The notes: generated from the letters alone by a model not told the origin. A DNA stretch of 64,000 nt from JAPHTQ01 sp050299175 (GCA_050299175.1 JBNKVM010000005.1:6933-70932), one strand, 5' to 3'. Shown: positions 43,190 to 51,781, numbered from the stretch's first letter. Translations and numbers: made by a program.

Positions 43190-44017
43190 ATGTACGATTT
43201 GATGCATGACATTGCCGTCCGTCCTGCGCCGTTCTCCCAATACACGGCCAGGAAGCTATGGACAAAACCTCACCTCGCTCGGCAGATGCTGACCTACCAT
43301 CTCAATCAGGAGACGGATCTGGCATCACGCCGAATTGAGATCATCGACAAGGCCGTTAGCTGGTTCGATGAAAAACTGAAGCTGTCCGGTAAAAGCCTGT
43401 GCGATCTGGGCTGCGGGCCGGGGCTCTATGCCCAGCGTTTCGCCGCGAAGGGTGCAAAGGTGACCGGCGTCGATTTCTCGAAACAGGCCATCGACTACGC
43501 CAAAGCAAACACGGACAAGTCGATTCGTTACCTGCATGCCGACTACCTCAACGATGAACTGCCTACCGGCTTCGACATAATCACACTGATCTATATGGAT
43601 CTGTGTGTGCTGTCACCGGAACAACGGGCAAAGCTATTGGGCAGGATGCGTGAGATGCTCAACCCAGGCGGCCACATCGTGCTGGATGTGCCGGGGATTG
43701 GAATGTTGAAAGGCCGCGAAGAAATCACTCAGATCGAAGATCGATTGATGGGCGGTTTCTGGGCCGAAGGCGATTACGTGGGTATCCAGAAAACGTTTAT
43801 CTACGAAGAAGAGCAACTTGTTCTGGATCGCTACGTCATCGTTGAGCCGGAAGAAACCTGGCAAATCTACAACTGGGCTCAGCACTACACGCCGGAAATG
43901 ATAAAGGCTGAATTGCAGGACGCCGGTTTCGCTGTTTCTGAAATGGCGGGTGACCTGACTGGTGCACCATTGGTGTCAGAAGGTGATGCGATAGCGGTGA
44001 TTGCAAGTATCAGGTAG
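43190..44017 (+). CDS. Class I SAM-dependent methyltransferase, copy 1
   Basis: The 275-residue protein starts MYDLMHDIAVRPAPF and has a Rossmann methyltransferase domain from about residue 75: motif I LCDLGCGPGLYAQRFAAKG, motif II VTGVDFSKQAIDYA, then ADYLNDELPTGFDIITLIYMDLCVL and LNPGGHIVLDVPG. A C-terminal cap follows (WAEGDYVGIQKTFIYEE; YNWAQHYTPEMIKAEL). The substrate is unknown. AAGGG lies 8 bases before the ATG. The frame remains open upstream as far as 42947, but family memory favours this start. About 85 percent of residues match the copy at 49.9 kb. Confidence 0.87.
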   Translation: MYDLMHDIAVRPAPFSQYTARKLWTKPHLARQMLTYHLNQETDLASRRIEIIDKAVSWFDEKLKLSGKSLCDLGCGPGLYAQRFAAKGAKVTGVDFSKQAIDYAKANTDKSIRYLHADYLNDELPTGFDIITLIYMDLCVLSPEQRAKLLGRMREMLNPGGHIVLDVPGIGMLKGREEITQIEDRLMGGFWAEGDYVGIQKTFIYEEEQLVLDRYVIVEPEETWQIYNWAQHYTPEMIKAELQDAGFAVSEMAGDLTGAPLVSEGDAIAVIASIR

Positions 44018-44025
44018 TTAAATAT

Positions 44026-44052
44026 GGAGGCATCGGCTATACAGATGCCTCC
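44026..44052 (+). terminator. Terminator-like hairpin after methyltransferase copy 1
   Basis: GGAGGCATC (44026-44034) pairs with GATGCCTCC (44044-44052) over a 9-base loop, followed by an AT-rich stretch without a clean T-run. It separates the gene from the convergent PAS/HD-GYP gene. Confidence 0.6.
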
Positions 44053-44071
44053 ATTATTAAGGGCTTACCAT

Positions 44072-45187
44072 TCACGATGGGAAGACAAACCGTTCCTCCT
44101 GAAACAGGGCGACACAATGGTCCACCACCTTCGGGTCATAAAGTCTGCCGCGATGTTCAATGATTTCGTTTAGCGCCGCATCAGTGCCCAGGCTGGGGCG
44201 GTATGGACGGTGGGAAGACATCGCTTCGACCACGTCGGCGACGGCCAGTACCCGGGCGCCCTGAATAATCTTCTTATCCTTCAATCCCTGCGGATAACCA
44301 GAGCCATCCAGTCGCTCATGGTGCTGTAGCACCATTTGTGCAATCGGTTGTGGAAACTGGATGTCTTTGACGATATCGAAGCCGCCCTGGGGATGAACCT
44401 TGATAAGTTCATACTCGAGAGGAGAAAGCTTGGAGGGCTTGTTGAGGATCTCGGCCGGGACGAGCAGTTTGCCAAGGTCGTGAATGCTGGCAGCCAGGGT
44501 GATGCCCTGAACAACCTCTTCCGATAATCCCATATCCTGTGCGATAGCACTGGCAAGTTGGGCGACGCGTTGCTCGTGTCCTGCCGTGTAAGGGTCTCGT
44601 GCCTCAACGGTGGCTGCAATAGCGCCGATGGTCTGTAGCAAAAACTGTTGTTGCTGTTCTGCAACTATCTGACGTTCCAGCTGGACTTCCTTGCGTTCAG
44701 TGATGTCTCTCATCACGCCAGTCAGGCCAACGACCTGTCCCTCTTTTCTCAACGGGCGACTTGAAGAGCTCATGTAGCGAAACGCGCCATCTTTGGTGAT
44801 GACGCGATACTCTAGTGGTTGTAGTTTTCCTTGCAGAACGAGTGCAAAACTTGCCGCGACATTGGCGATATCATCGGGATGAATGAATTCCTTAAAAGAC
44901 TTACCGACGATTTCATCGGGAGTGAATCCGATCATATTCAAGGTAACTGGACTGATATAGGTGATCACGCCTTCCGGATTCAAACTGAAAATCACATCAT
45001 TGATATTCTCAACAAGGGAGCGGTATTGCGCCTGGCTGGCGGCCAACTCCTTGCGCACCTCTTCCATGTCTTCCAGCTGTTGCTTGAGTTGTGGGTAGTA
45101 ACTTTTACGGATCGAGCGCTCACCAAGTCCGATGATTTTGTCGCGCAGCGCCGATCCTGCGTCCATCGCTTTAGAGCGCTTTTTCAT
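44072..45187 (-). CDS. PAS-domain HD-GYP cyclic-di-GMP phosphodiesterase
   Basis: The 371-residue protein has an N-terminal coiled segment, a PAS domain at about residues 55-170 (LVENINDVIFSLNPEGVITYISPV; GVMRDITERKEVQ) and an HD-GYP domain with HEQRVAQLA, IHDLGKLLVP, HHERLDGSGYPQGL and DVVEAMSSHRPYRPS. The GYP motif is intact, so it probably hydrolyses cyclic-di-GMP under control of a PAS-bound signal. No membrane segment is present. GAGGCGC precedes the ATG; the first codons overlap the end of the alcohol dehydrogenase gene by 17 bases. Confidence 0.92.
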   Translation of the reverse strand: MKKRSKAMDAGSALRDKIIGLGERSIRKSYYPQLKQQLEDMEEVRKELAASQAQYRSLVENINDVIFSLNPEGVITYISPVTLNMIGFTPDEIVGKSFKEFIHPDDIANVAASFALVLQGKLQPLEYRVITKDGAFRYMSSSSRPLRKEGQVVGLTGVMRDITERKEVQLERQIVAEQQQQFLLQTIGAIAATVEARDPYTAGHEQRVAQLASAIAQDMGLSEEVVQGITLAASIHDLGKLLVPAEILNKPSKLSPLEYELIKVHPQGGFDIVKDIQFPQPIAQMVLQHHERLDGSGYPQGLKDKKIIQGARVLAVADVVEAMSSHRPYRPSLGTDAALNEIIEHRGRLYDPKVVDHCVALFQEERFVFPS

Positions 45188-46334
45188 AGAGCGCCTCTAT
45201 CTCTTGGATGCTGGCCTTGCGAGGGTTGGTGACCAAACAGGGATCATGAAAGGCATTGGCCGCAAGTTGGTGGATATCCGCTGTGGTGATGCCCTGTGCA
45301 CCAAGGGTTTTGGTGATGCCTGCATCGGTGCGCAGTTTGACCAGTGCTGAAATCAACAACCGTTTTCTTTCCTCTACGGCAAGACCAGCAAGCTCAAGTC
45401 CCATGGCCTGCGCAATGCGGTCATAACGTTCAGCCGCGGAGGAATAGTTAAAATCGATTACGTGCTCCAATAATGTGGCATTGCACATACCGTGAGCCAG
45501 ACCGGAAAGACCTCCCAGACTATGCGCCATAGCGTGCACCAGCCCCAGGCTCGCATTGGAGAAAGCCAAACCGGCAAGCAGGCTGCCTTCCATCATGTTA
45601 TTCCGGTATCGCATATCCAGAGGATGTTGAATGGCTGGTACAAGGTTATTGAACAGCAGGGGAATGGCAGCCAGGGCGTTAATATCGGTTATTGGCGAAC
45701 TGGCGTTGGATACATAGGCCTCAATGGCGTGTACCAATGCATCCATGCCAGTAGCCGCGGTCAGTTCCGCTGACAAGGTAGTGGTTGTCTCCGGATCGAT
45801 CAGCGCAACATCGGGGACCACCATCTTACTGATGATCGCAATCTTAACCTTACGTGTGGTGTCATTGATGATGGCAAACTGGGATACATCGGCAGAGGTG
45901 CCCGCGGTAGTAGGGATGCAGATCAGAGGCGGCCCCGGCATTTCCACCTCATCCACGCCCTCGAAGGTGAGAACATCTTTCTCGTTGGCGAAGGCGATAC
46001 CAATACCCTTTGCACAATCCATCGGACTCCCACCGCCCACCGCAATGATGATGTCGCAGTCGTTATCGCGGAAGAACTGGACGCCAGCGGATACCTCATA
46101 ATTTTTTGGGTTAGGCGTAACATCCTTGAATACCACCCAGGATATCTCTGCATCCTTGAGGGAATCGAGAACATGGCCCAACCACTCCGTCTCGGCCACG
46201 CCATGGTCGGTGACGACCAGTGCTTTTCTGGCGCCAAAATTCCGGGCATAGCGACCAACCAGGGTTAGGGCACCATCACCATAAACAAATTCTGGCACGA
46301 CGAATTTTCGCAGTTCCGGTGTGTCTGGAGGCAT
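45171..46334 (-). CDS. Iron-containing alcohol dehydrogenase
   Basis: The 387-residue enzyme belongs to the type III (iron-dependent) alcohol dehydrogenases. It has the nucleotide-binding IIIAVGGGSPMDCAKGI, CIPTTAGTSADVSQFAI, and the metal ligands in TGMDALVHAIEAYVS and HAMAHSLGGLSGLAHGMCNA. The substrate aldehyde or alcohol is not predictable. AAGGATGTCAGC precedes the ATG at 46334. It is coupled to the PAS/HD-GYP gene by overlap. Confidence 0.93.
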   Translation of the reverse strand: MPPDTPELRKFVVPEFVYGDGALTLVGRYARNFGARKALVVTDHGVAETEWLGHVLDSLKDAEISWVVFKDVTPNPKNYEVSAGVQFFRDNDCDIIIAVGGGSPMDCAKGIGIAFANEKDVLTFEGVDEVEMPGPPLICIPTTAGTSADVSQFAIINDTTRKVKIAIISKMVVPDVALIDPETTTTLSAELTAATGMDALVHAIEAYVSNASSPITDINALAAIPLLFNNLVPAIQHPLDMRYRNNMMEGSLLAGLAFSNASLGLVHAMAHSLGGLSGLAHGMCNATLLEHVIDFNYSSAAERYDRIAQAMGLELAGLAVEERKRLLISALVKLRTDAGITKTLGAQGITTADIHQLAANAFHDPCLVTNPRKASIQEIEALYEKAL

Positions 46335-46454
46335 GCTGACATCCTTACTTGAATAGTGGAAATATCCCTGTGAGGGTGTTGCTATCCTCACACTGCCAAG
46401 AGGTAGTCTTCACATTGTAGACAAGTCATGCTTTTGTGCGATAAAGCCTGTCAG

Positions 46455-46512
46455 AAGGGACCCCGGCAGGCTTTTTGATTACAGCAATGGTGGGTGAGGC
46501 GGTGGAGTGCGG
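46455..46512. repeat. Decayed copy A of a terminator + 3'-gene module
   Basis: The stretch contains CCCGGCAGGCTTTTT, a trace of ATTACA(T)CA(G/A)TGG and, after a deletion, GGGTGAGGCGGTG. All three appear in the same order in the module at 52775-52870. It is non-coding here. Confidence 0.5.
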
Positions 46513-46526
46513 GCTGTGATAGATGA

Positions 46527-46964
46527 CTAAAGGGATTCCCAATGGTCATGCCGCTGCTTGCGTTCATGACGATAATTGGTGATTTCCAGTTCTATTCCAT
46601 CCGGGTCAGTAAAAAAAGTTGCAAAATAATCCGGCGCATATTCCGGGTAATACATGGGTTCGCTAGCCGGAATGTTTTGTTCATTGAGCCTGAGCGCCAC
46701 TTCCTTTACCTCATCCTCTCCCTCGACTCTCAGACATAAGTGGTGAAGTCCCGGCGCATAGCTATTGTGCAACTGGTTAGAGCGGGCAGGCCTTAGCACA
46801 TAGCCGAAATGCCGATTGTAATACTGAACATGCCGCTCGTTACTCAGTTCAAACTGATTCTTCCTGAAGCCAAGCACTCCCATGACGATGTCATAGAACT
46901 TCTCCGATCTCTCCAGGTTAGAGACTGTAATATAGATGTGATCAATTCCGATAACTTCAGGCAT
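46527..46964 (-). CDS. VOC-family protein
   Basis: The 145-residue protein starts MPEVIGIDHIYITVSNLERSEKFYDIVMGVLGF and has APGLHHLCLRVEGEDEVKEVA and FFTDPDGIELEITNYRHERK. Both VOC halves keep their metal-ligand positions (His9, His of LHHLCL, Glu of IELEIT). Similar proteins are often annotated as glyoxalase or ring-cleaving dioxygenase, but the substrate is unknown. GC content is lower than in the hydrogenase genes. Confidence 0.88.
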   Translation of the reverse strand: MPEVIGIDHIYITVSNLERSEKFYDIVMGVLGFRKNQFELSNERHVQYYNRHFGYVLRPARSNQLHNSYAPGLHHLCLRVEGEDEVKEVALRLNEQNIPASEPMYYPEYAPDYFATFFTDPDGIELEITNYRHERKQRHDHWESL

Positions 46965-47014
46965 GTGATTTTGACGTTATGTAAGAGTGAAGCGATGAGC
47001 ATACCAAATATAGG

Positions 47015-47104
47015 CCTACCGGAAGAGGCCCCGGCAGGCTTTGTGTTACAGCGTCAGTGGCGGTTCGCTATCGCCAGGCTGGCGGTGTGAGGCGTTGTAT
47101 ATCC
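47015..47104. repeat. Decayed copy B of a terminator + 3'-gene module
   Basis: The sequence CCCCGGCAGGCTTT...TCAGTGGCGGTTCGCTATCGCC...GTGAGGCG...TCCTCCCA follows the order of the module at 52775-52880 with many substitutions. No open reading frame for the protein survives. Confidence 0.55.
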
Positions 47105-47114
47105 TCCCACTTAT

Positions 47115-47561
47115 TCAAGGGTGGGGGAATGGTTTTGCAAAGGTGAATGCGTTTTCCGTAGGTCCATGTTCATGGATAAGGTCCAACTTTTCTTTTCCCT
47201 CTTGAACGCTGGGTATGTGCCCGGCGGGAATCCACCAAAGCGCCTGGTGTGCCCTTGTGATTTTATTAAACCATGCATCCCTGTCCCGGATTAACTCCAC
47301 ATGATTGGATTTGTAGACATAGTTCTTCAAGGATTCAATATCCTCCCAAACACTCATGTTTACGATAAGCATAGGGTCGTCAAAAACCCGAATGGATGTT
47401 GCATCGCCTTCCTCAGCCTGTAATCGCCAGACAAATCCGGGAGAACGATCCGCCAGGGCATTGATTTCATCGAGACGTTCAACAAACCCTCTCATCGTTT
47501 CTGACTCCATCGAGTCACGTGCTTGAGCAATATTGATTTGAGCTAAATGATAGTTGTGCAT
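47115..47561 (-). CDS. DUF3291-domain protein
   Basis: The 148-residue protein starts MHNYHLAQINIAQARDSMES and has SPGFVWRLQAEEGDATSIRVFDDP, NMSVWEDIESLKNYVYKSNHVELIRDRDAWF and ALWWIPAGHIPSVQEGKEKLDLI. This matches the DUF3291 family, a dimeric alpha-beta-barrel fold related to antibiotic-biosynthesis monooxygenases. Function is unknown. It lies among other small minus-strand genes. Confidence 0.87.
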   Translation of the reverse strand: MHNYHLAQINIAQARDSMESETMRGFVERLDEINALADRSPGFVWRLQAEEGDATSIRVFDDPMLIVNMSVWEDIESLKNYVYKSNHVELIRDRDAWFNKITRAHQALWWIPAGHIPSVQEGKEKLDLIHEHGPTENAFTFAKPFPHP

Positions 47562-47654
47562 GTGTTACCTGATTATTCTATTGAAGCCAGCAGAGAATAT
47601 TTGAAACGCTACACGAGTAGAGCGTAGCGACAATATCCATGTTGATTAAAGTAA

Positions 47655-47909
47655 TTACTTTGCGTCCCATTCGTAAACGGTGACAATCGAAGACTTCGAC
47701 GTGTGCACCGGATCGCTGAATGCTATGGCCTCAGCCGCCTCCATATTTTCAGCCCTGATCAGATAAGCACCGCCTGACTTGTCCGTGAAAGGACCGGCCA
47801 GTTCAAGTTGCCCACGTTGTCTGAGTTCATCCAGAAAGGCTAGGTGCGCCTCAATGACGCCGGGATCGAACTGAGGTGTTCGAAAAGCTGTGACTAAGTA
47901 TCTAATCAT
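47655..47909 (-). CDS. YciI-family protein
   Basis: The 84-residue protein starts MIRYLVTAFRTPQFDPGVIEAHLAFLDELRQRGQLELAGPFTDKSGG and continues AYLIRAENMEAAEAIAFSDPVHTS, the YciI ferredoxin-like fold with its conserved His and Asp. AAAAGGAACATGA precedes the ATG. Family members are small putative enzymes of unknown substrate. Confidence 0.9.
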   Translation of the reverse strand: MIRYLVTAFRTPQFDPGVIEAHLAFLDELRQRGQLELAGPFTDKSGGAYLIRAENMEAAEAIAFSDPVHTSKSSIVTVYEWDAK

Positions 47910-47961
47910 TCATGTTCCTTTTATGATGCGAAATGGCCCGCAAATGCAGATTCAGGTCTCA

Positions 47962-48621
47962 TTATGCTGACCTTGCCACCCTGAAGCCCAGGTCGTCAAC
48001 CGTATAAGTTGGATGACTTCTCCTGCGATTGGATGCCAAACAACCCCGTGATTCATCTGACCATCCCCCGCCACGAAAGACACGATATGAGCCGTATACT
48101 TCAGGGTCATACAGATCCCAACACCACTCCCAGACATTGCCTAGCATATCGAACAAACCAAAATCGTTGGGCAGTTTCAAACCGACATCATGTGTAGTGC
48201 CGTTGGAATTCCCTTCATACCAGGCAATATCCTCAATGCTCCCATATTGGACGGTCCCCGATTTTGCCCTACATGAATATTCCCACTCCGCATCGGTCGG
48301 TAATCTGTAGCCATCGGCACTACTCACCAGAGCTACCGATTCGTTATCAGTGTCGATCAGATAGCATCTCTCCAGGCCGGATAGTTCACTGAGAGCATTA
48401 CAAAATCGGACCGCATCAAACCAGGAAACACTCTCCACTGGTTTATTCTGCCCACGGAAGGTAGAAGGGGTGCATGACATGACGTCAGAGTATATTTCCT
48501 GAGTTATCAGGTGTTTGCTCAGCAAGAACGGTTCTATTTTAGAACTCCAGCTAGTCTTCTTTCGATCATCCCGCAAGCGAATTGCGCCTTGCGGAATAGA
48601 AACCATCCAGTCTTCAATCAT
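47962..48621 (-). CDS. SUMF1/formylglycine-generating-enzyme-like protein
   Basis: The 219-residue protein has the FGE-sulfatase fold: ITQEIYSDVM, NKPVESVSWFDAVRFCNALSELSGLERCYLI, GYRLPTDAEWEYSCRA, FGLFDMLGNVWEWCWD and RVFRGGGWSDESRGC...DLGFRVAR. I cannot confirm the paired catalytic cysteines of true FGE, so it may instead be an ergothioneine-type, ligand-binding or structural relative. No sulfatase gene is nearby. GGAAGAATT precedes the ATG. Confidence 0.88.
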   Translation of the reverse strand: MIEDWMVSIPQGAIRLRDDRKKTSWSSKIEPFLLSKHLITQEIYSDVMSCTPSTFRGQNKPVESVSWFDAVRFCNALSELSGLERCYLIDTDNESVALVSSADGYRLPTDAEWEYSCRAKSGTVQYGSIEDIAWYEGNSNGTTHDVGLKLPNDFGLFDMLGNVWEWCWDLYDPEVYGSYRVFRGGGWSDESRGCLASNRRRSHPTYTVDDLGFRVARSA

Positions 48622-48721
48622 AATTCTTCCACACTACATATTCGGCAGCTATAAAACGGGGCGCGGTACAAGCGTCTGGCGACCGAATCAAATGACACTG
48701 CTATGTCTGAACTTCAAAGTT

Positions 48722-48958
48722 TTACACGCCTTCTTTTGCCCGAGCAATGGCAGCTTCGATGGCTACTTTCGCCTGGGGGCTGTTCTTCCAGCAAGTTGTT
48801 CGGAGCATTGATGCAACCATTTTGGCTATATCATCCACCTGATGGGCCGCTAACTCAGCAAATGAGTCGATACCTATCTCTTCAAAACGCTTCAGGACGG
48901 TTGGGCCAACGCCCTTCACAGCCAAAAGAGCTTCCCTTTCAGAATCTGAAAATGCCAC
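48722..48958 (-). CDS. Small helix-hairpin-helix protein
   Basis: The protein of about 78 residues contains a helix-hairpin-helix motif, LLAVKGVGPTVLKRFEEIGIDSFAELA, followed by a helical C-terminus ending AKVAIEAAIARAKEGV. Such stand-alone HhH proteins probably bind DNA non-specifically. The start is uncertain: GTG at 48958 has GGAG 7 bases upstream; GTG at 48964 or TTG at 48985 are alternatives. A second small HhH protein is encoded at 51.5 kb. Confidence 0.7.
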   Translation of the reverse strand: MAFSDSEREALLAVKGVGPTVLKRFEEIGIDSFAELAAHQVDDIAKMVASMLRTTCWKNSPQAKVAIEAAIARAKEGV

Positions 48959-49026
48959 TTTCACTCTCCATAGGGAACACAACAATGATTACACGTCGTT
49001 GTGACGTTTTGTGGTACGTCAATTGG

Positions 49027-49446
49027 TCAGATCAGCATCGTGGCGATCGCGCCGATATAAAGAAATAGCGCGACTGTTATGCCCCGGAACGGAATACTGA
49101 ACCAATATCGCCTGGCGAGTAGTGTATACCCCACGAGCAGGGTCAGGCCGACCACCAGTAGGTACGTTGACTCAAATAGGAAAACAGAATGGGCAAGTGC
49201 CAGGTAGCCGTATACCAGGCCGAACAGGATTGCGCCGAAGCTATGGCTTGCATTGAATCCGATCCAGGCGTTCCACATGGAAGTCTCGTGACTAATTACC
49301 GGGGAGACAGTACGCATCCGCTCTTGAAGGTCACTGTCTCGTGGCCGTAGCTTCGTGCCGTAGAATGTATAGATGAGATGTGCGGTGCCGAGCAGCAATA
49401 TGACTGCCGCGCTACCAGCCATAAGAAATATTGCAATGTGTTCCAA
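49027..49446 (-). CDS. Four-helix membrane protein of unknown function
   Basis: The 139-residue protein has hydrophobic segments at about residues 4-30 (IAIFLMAGSAAVILLLGTAH), 70-90, 95-112 and 120-137, with the polar loop SHETSMWNAWIGFNASHSFGAILFG between the first and second. I recognise no functional motif; similar short proteins are annotated only as membrane proteins. Directly upstream of its start lies the decayed copy C. Confidence 0.75.
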   Translation of the reverse strand: MEHIAIFLMAGSAAVILLLGTAHLIYTFYGTKLRPRDSDLQERMRTVSPVISHETSMWNAWIGFNASHSFGAILFGLVYGYLALAHSVFLFESTYLLVVGLTLLVGYTLLARRYWFSIPFRGITVALFLYIGAIATMLI

Positions 49447-49462
49447 TGTGTTTTCTCCGTTA

Positions 49463-49630
49463 GCCCGCCGGAGTACACCCGGCAGGCTTTTTTATTGCAT
49501 CAGTGGCGGGTTGCGTTATCGCCAAGCTTGCGGGTGAGGCGGCGTACCTCTTCCCTCAGTTTCTCGTTAGCCTGCTGGGCCTCCTAGATCAGATCCTGAA
49601 GCAGCATCGCGCTGACGCGGGTGGGGTGTA
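49463..49630 (-). pseudogene. Decayed copy C of the 52.8-kb hypothetical gene with its terminator
   Basis: From 49463 a terminator-like hairpin ending in CCCGGCAGGCTTTTTT is followed by about 130 bases closely matching the 3' end of the gene at 52816-53139 (read on the minus strand). The equivalent of CTGATTCAGGAA reads CTGATCTAGGAG, giving an in-frame stop, and similarity ends near 49630 at TGGGGTGTAATTC. It is therefore a truncated, dead copy. Confidence 0.75.
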
Positions 49631-49676
49631 ATTCAATGGATAAAGCCGTTCTCGGTCAGTGAAGCCATACTAGCTG

Positions 49677-49705
49677 TTGATAAGGGCGGGCCTGGGTCAT
49701 ATAAT
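49677..49705 (+). promoter_or_regulatory. Sigma-70 promoter of methyltransferase copy 2
   Basis: TTGATA (49677-49682) and TATAAT (49700-49705) are 17 bases apart. The -35 and spacer sequences differ from copy 1, yet the layout is kept, which supports a functional promoter. Confidence 0.82.
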
Positions 49706-49711
49706 CGCCAC

Positions 49712-49855
49712 CGTTATGAACATCTAATCGACATCGCGGATTTGCATCGGTTTCTTCTTTCCCGGCGGGAGAGAAAAGATGCGCTACAACTCGTCCGCAC
49801 AATTCCCAAACAATACTTTCACTATGGAAGCCAAAAGGCTTCAAGGGATTCTATT
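49712..49855 (+). promoter_or_regulatory. Structured 5' leader, copy 2
   Basis: The leader has the same length as copy 1 and keeps the 9-bp hairpin with GGC loop unchanged. In the outer helix GCGGAC has become GCGGAT, which still pairs with GTCCGC through a G-U. The last hairpin keeps GAAGCC/GGCTTC while its loop changes from ATCA to AAAA. One inner-helix pair (TGCAA to TACAA) is lost. The frame is open here too, so coding remains an alternative. Confidence 0.5.
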
Positions 49856-50683
49856 ATGTACGATTTGATGCATGACATTGCTGTCCGTCCTGCGCCGTTC
49901 GCCAAATACACGGCCAGGGATCTATGGACAAAACCTCACCTCGCTCGGCAGATGCTGAAGTACCATCTCAATCAGGAGACGGATCTGGCATCGCGCCGAA
50001 TTGAGATCATCGATAAAGCCGTTAGCTGGTTCGACAAGCAGCTCGGACTATCCGGCAAAAGCCTGTGCGATCTGGGCTGCGGACCGGGTCTCTATGCCCA
50101 GCGTTTTGCCGCAAAGGGTGCAACGGTGACTGGCGTCGATTTTTCGAAACAGGCCATCGACTACGCCAAAGCAAACACGGACAAGTCGATTCGCTATCTG
50201 GTTGCCGACTACCTCAACGATGAACTGTCTACCGGCTTCGACATCATCACACTGATCTATATGGACCTGTGTGTCCTGTCACCGGAACAACGGTCAAAGC
50301 TATTGGGCAGAATGCGCAAGATGCTTAACCCCGGCGGCTACATCGTGCTGGACGTTCCCGGCATGGGGATGCTGAAGGTTCGGGAAGAGAGCACCCAGAT
50401 CGAAGATCGACTGATGGGTGGCTTCTGGGCCGAAGGCGATTACGTCGGTATCCAGAAAACGCTTATCTACGAAGCCGAGCGTCTGGTGCTGGATCGTTAC
50501 GCCATCGTCGAGCCTGGGCAAACCTGGCAGATCTACAACTGGGCCCAGCACTACACGCCAGAAGCAATCACGGCGGAACTGCACGATGCGGGTTTTGTTG
50601 TCACTGAAATGGCAGGTGACCTGACTGGCGCAGCGTTGGCAACAGAAAGCGATGCGATAGCAGTTATTGCCAGAAGGAGCTAG
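49856..50683 (+). CDS. Class I SAM-dependent methyltransferase, copy 2
   Basis: The 275-residue protein is the paralogue of the one at 43.2 kb, with no length change. Motif I (LCDLGCGPGLYAQRFAAKG), motif II (VTGVDFSKQAIDYAKANTDK) and LNPGGYIVLDVPGMGML are intact, so it should be active. Differences are scattered over surface-like positions. The homology includes promoter and leader from about 49700 but not the DNA further upstream. AAGGG stands before the ATG. The substrate is unknown. Confidence 0.87.
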   Translation: MYDLMHDIAVRPAPFAKYTARDLWTKPHLARQMLKYHLNQETDLASRRIEIIDKAVSWFDKQLGLSGKSLCDLGCGPGLYAQRFAAKGATVTGVDFSKQAIDYAKANTDKSIRYLVADYLNDELSTGFDIITLIYMDLCVLSPEQRSKLLGRMRKMLNPGGYIVLDVPGMGMLKVREESTQIEDRLMGGFWAEGDYVGIQKTLIYEAERLVLDRYAIVEPGQTWQIYNWAQHYTPEAITAELHDAGFVVTEMAGDLTGAALATESDAIAVIARRS

Positions 50684-50699
50684 TGTTTAGATAAGATGG

Positions 50700-50751
50700 A
50701 GGTACCAGAGGGCAAGCATTAAATATCCTGAGCGAACGCTCTCTGGTACCT
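50700..50751 (+). terminator. Long-stem hairpin after methyltransferase copy 2
   Basis: AGGTACCAGAG (50700-50710) pairs perfectly with CTCTGGTACCT (50741-50751) around a 30-base loop, followed by GTTT. The stem differs from that behind copy 1, so the duplicated unit stops at the coding end. Weak as a classical terminator because the loop is long. Confidence 0.5.
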
Positions 50752-50893
50752 GTTTACGGTTCACACCCGCAGCGGTTTGAACTGATGCAGTCGTGCAAGT
50801 GAATCGTTGGTGAGCGATTGGCCAACTTCAGGAATGAAATGCCGATCGTATTACCCGAACGGATTTGCTTCACTCTTTCTGATGGGGGACAGC

Positions 50894-51436
50894 ATGTTTG
50901 AGATCATTCCTAACTGGCATCCTGTTTTTGTGCACTTTACTGTAGCGCTCTTATCGCTCTCGGTTGGACTAACAGTAATATCGCCTGTAATACGATCTCC
51001 GCTAAAAGAGGAGTGGCGTATCGTAGCAAGATGGTCACTCTGGTTCGGCACCGGATTTTCAATAGTTACAGGACTGAGTGGGCTCTATGCCTATAACACG
51101 GTTGCACACGATACCGTTTCCCACCTGGCGATGAACGACCACCGTAACTGGGCCATCGCCACCATTTCCCTCTTTCTTGCCCTGACTATCTGGTCGATTT
51201 TCCGCGTACGACGTAAACAGGTGCTCGGACCGGTATTTGCCGCTGTCATGGTGGGTGCCGGAGGGGTGTTGGCCTCGACCGCCTGGCACGGCGGTGAACT
51301 TGTCTATCGCTACGGGCTGGGCGTTATGTCACTTCCCCAGGCAGAGGAAGAAGAAGGGCATGCGCACGAAGACGCCAAAGCTGATCCGCACCCGCATCCG
51401 GATGATGCTCATCATCATGGCAATACCGTTAATTAA
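50894..51436 (+). CDS. DUF2231-type membrane protein with His-rich tail
   Basis: The 180-residue protein starts MFEIIPNWHPVFVHFTVALLSLSVGL, the HPxxVHF pattern of DUF2231 membrane proteins, and has four hydrophobic segments up to about residue 135, then STAWHGGELVYRYGLGV. The soluble tail is rich in acidic residues and histidine (EEEEGHAHEDAKADPHPHPDD), which could bind metal. The histidines of the membrane part may ligate haem. GGGGGA before the ATG at 50894 supports this start. Confidence 0.85.
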   Translation: MFEIIPNWHPVFVHFTVALLSLSVGLTVISPVIRSPLKEEWRIVARWSLWFGTGFSIVTGLSGLYAYNTVAHDTVSHLAMNDHRNWAIATISLFLALTIWSIFRVRRKQVLGPVFAAVMVGAGGVLASTAWHGGELVYRYGLGVMSLPQAEEEEGHAHEDAKADPHPHPDDAHHHGNTVN

Positions 51437-51508
51437 CGGGAAGATTAAAGGTCTGGCCCGTTAATTGAGTTAGATAGCAGAGAAAATTACAAAACCTGGC
51501 TACACATT

Positions 51509-51781
51509 TTATTTCCAGTTCCACCATTTGAGAAGCTCAGGAACGTGAGTTTCATTTGATGCGAAGTACACTGCGCATCGACAATGGTACAAAACACAAC
51601 GATCAAGCACCGCGCCTCTTGATTCGCATATCTCTTCGTAAAGCCTTTCTGGGTCACGCCCCATGAGATCGAATATGTCGGAAATCCCTATCTCCGCCAG
51701 CATCATTCCCACTTTAGGGCCAATGCCAGGGATATAGGCCAATTCTTCTATTGCTGCATTCAAGTTGGTTTTATGGCTCAT
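51509..51781 (-). CDS. Cdd1-type helix-hairpin-helix protein
   Basis: The 90-residue protein starts MSHKTNLNAAIEELAYIPGIGPKVGMMLAEIGISDIFDLMGRDPERLYEEI and ends with a cysteine-containing segment (RGAVLDRCVLYHCRCAVYFA), the pattern of the pathogenicity-locus/Cdd1 family with an N-terminal HhH. Function is unknown; DNA binding is likely. The frame continues upstream without family-like sequence, so the ATG at 51781 is used. Confidence 0.83.
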   Translation of the reverse strand: MSHKTNLNAAIEELAYIPGIGPKVGMMLAEIGISDIFDLMGRDPERLYEEICESRGAVLDRCVLYHCRCAVYFASNETHVPELLKWWNWK

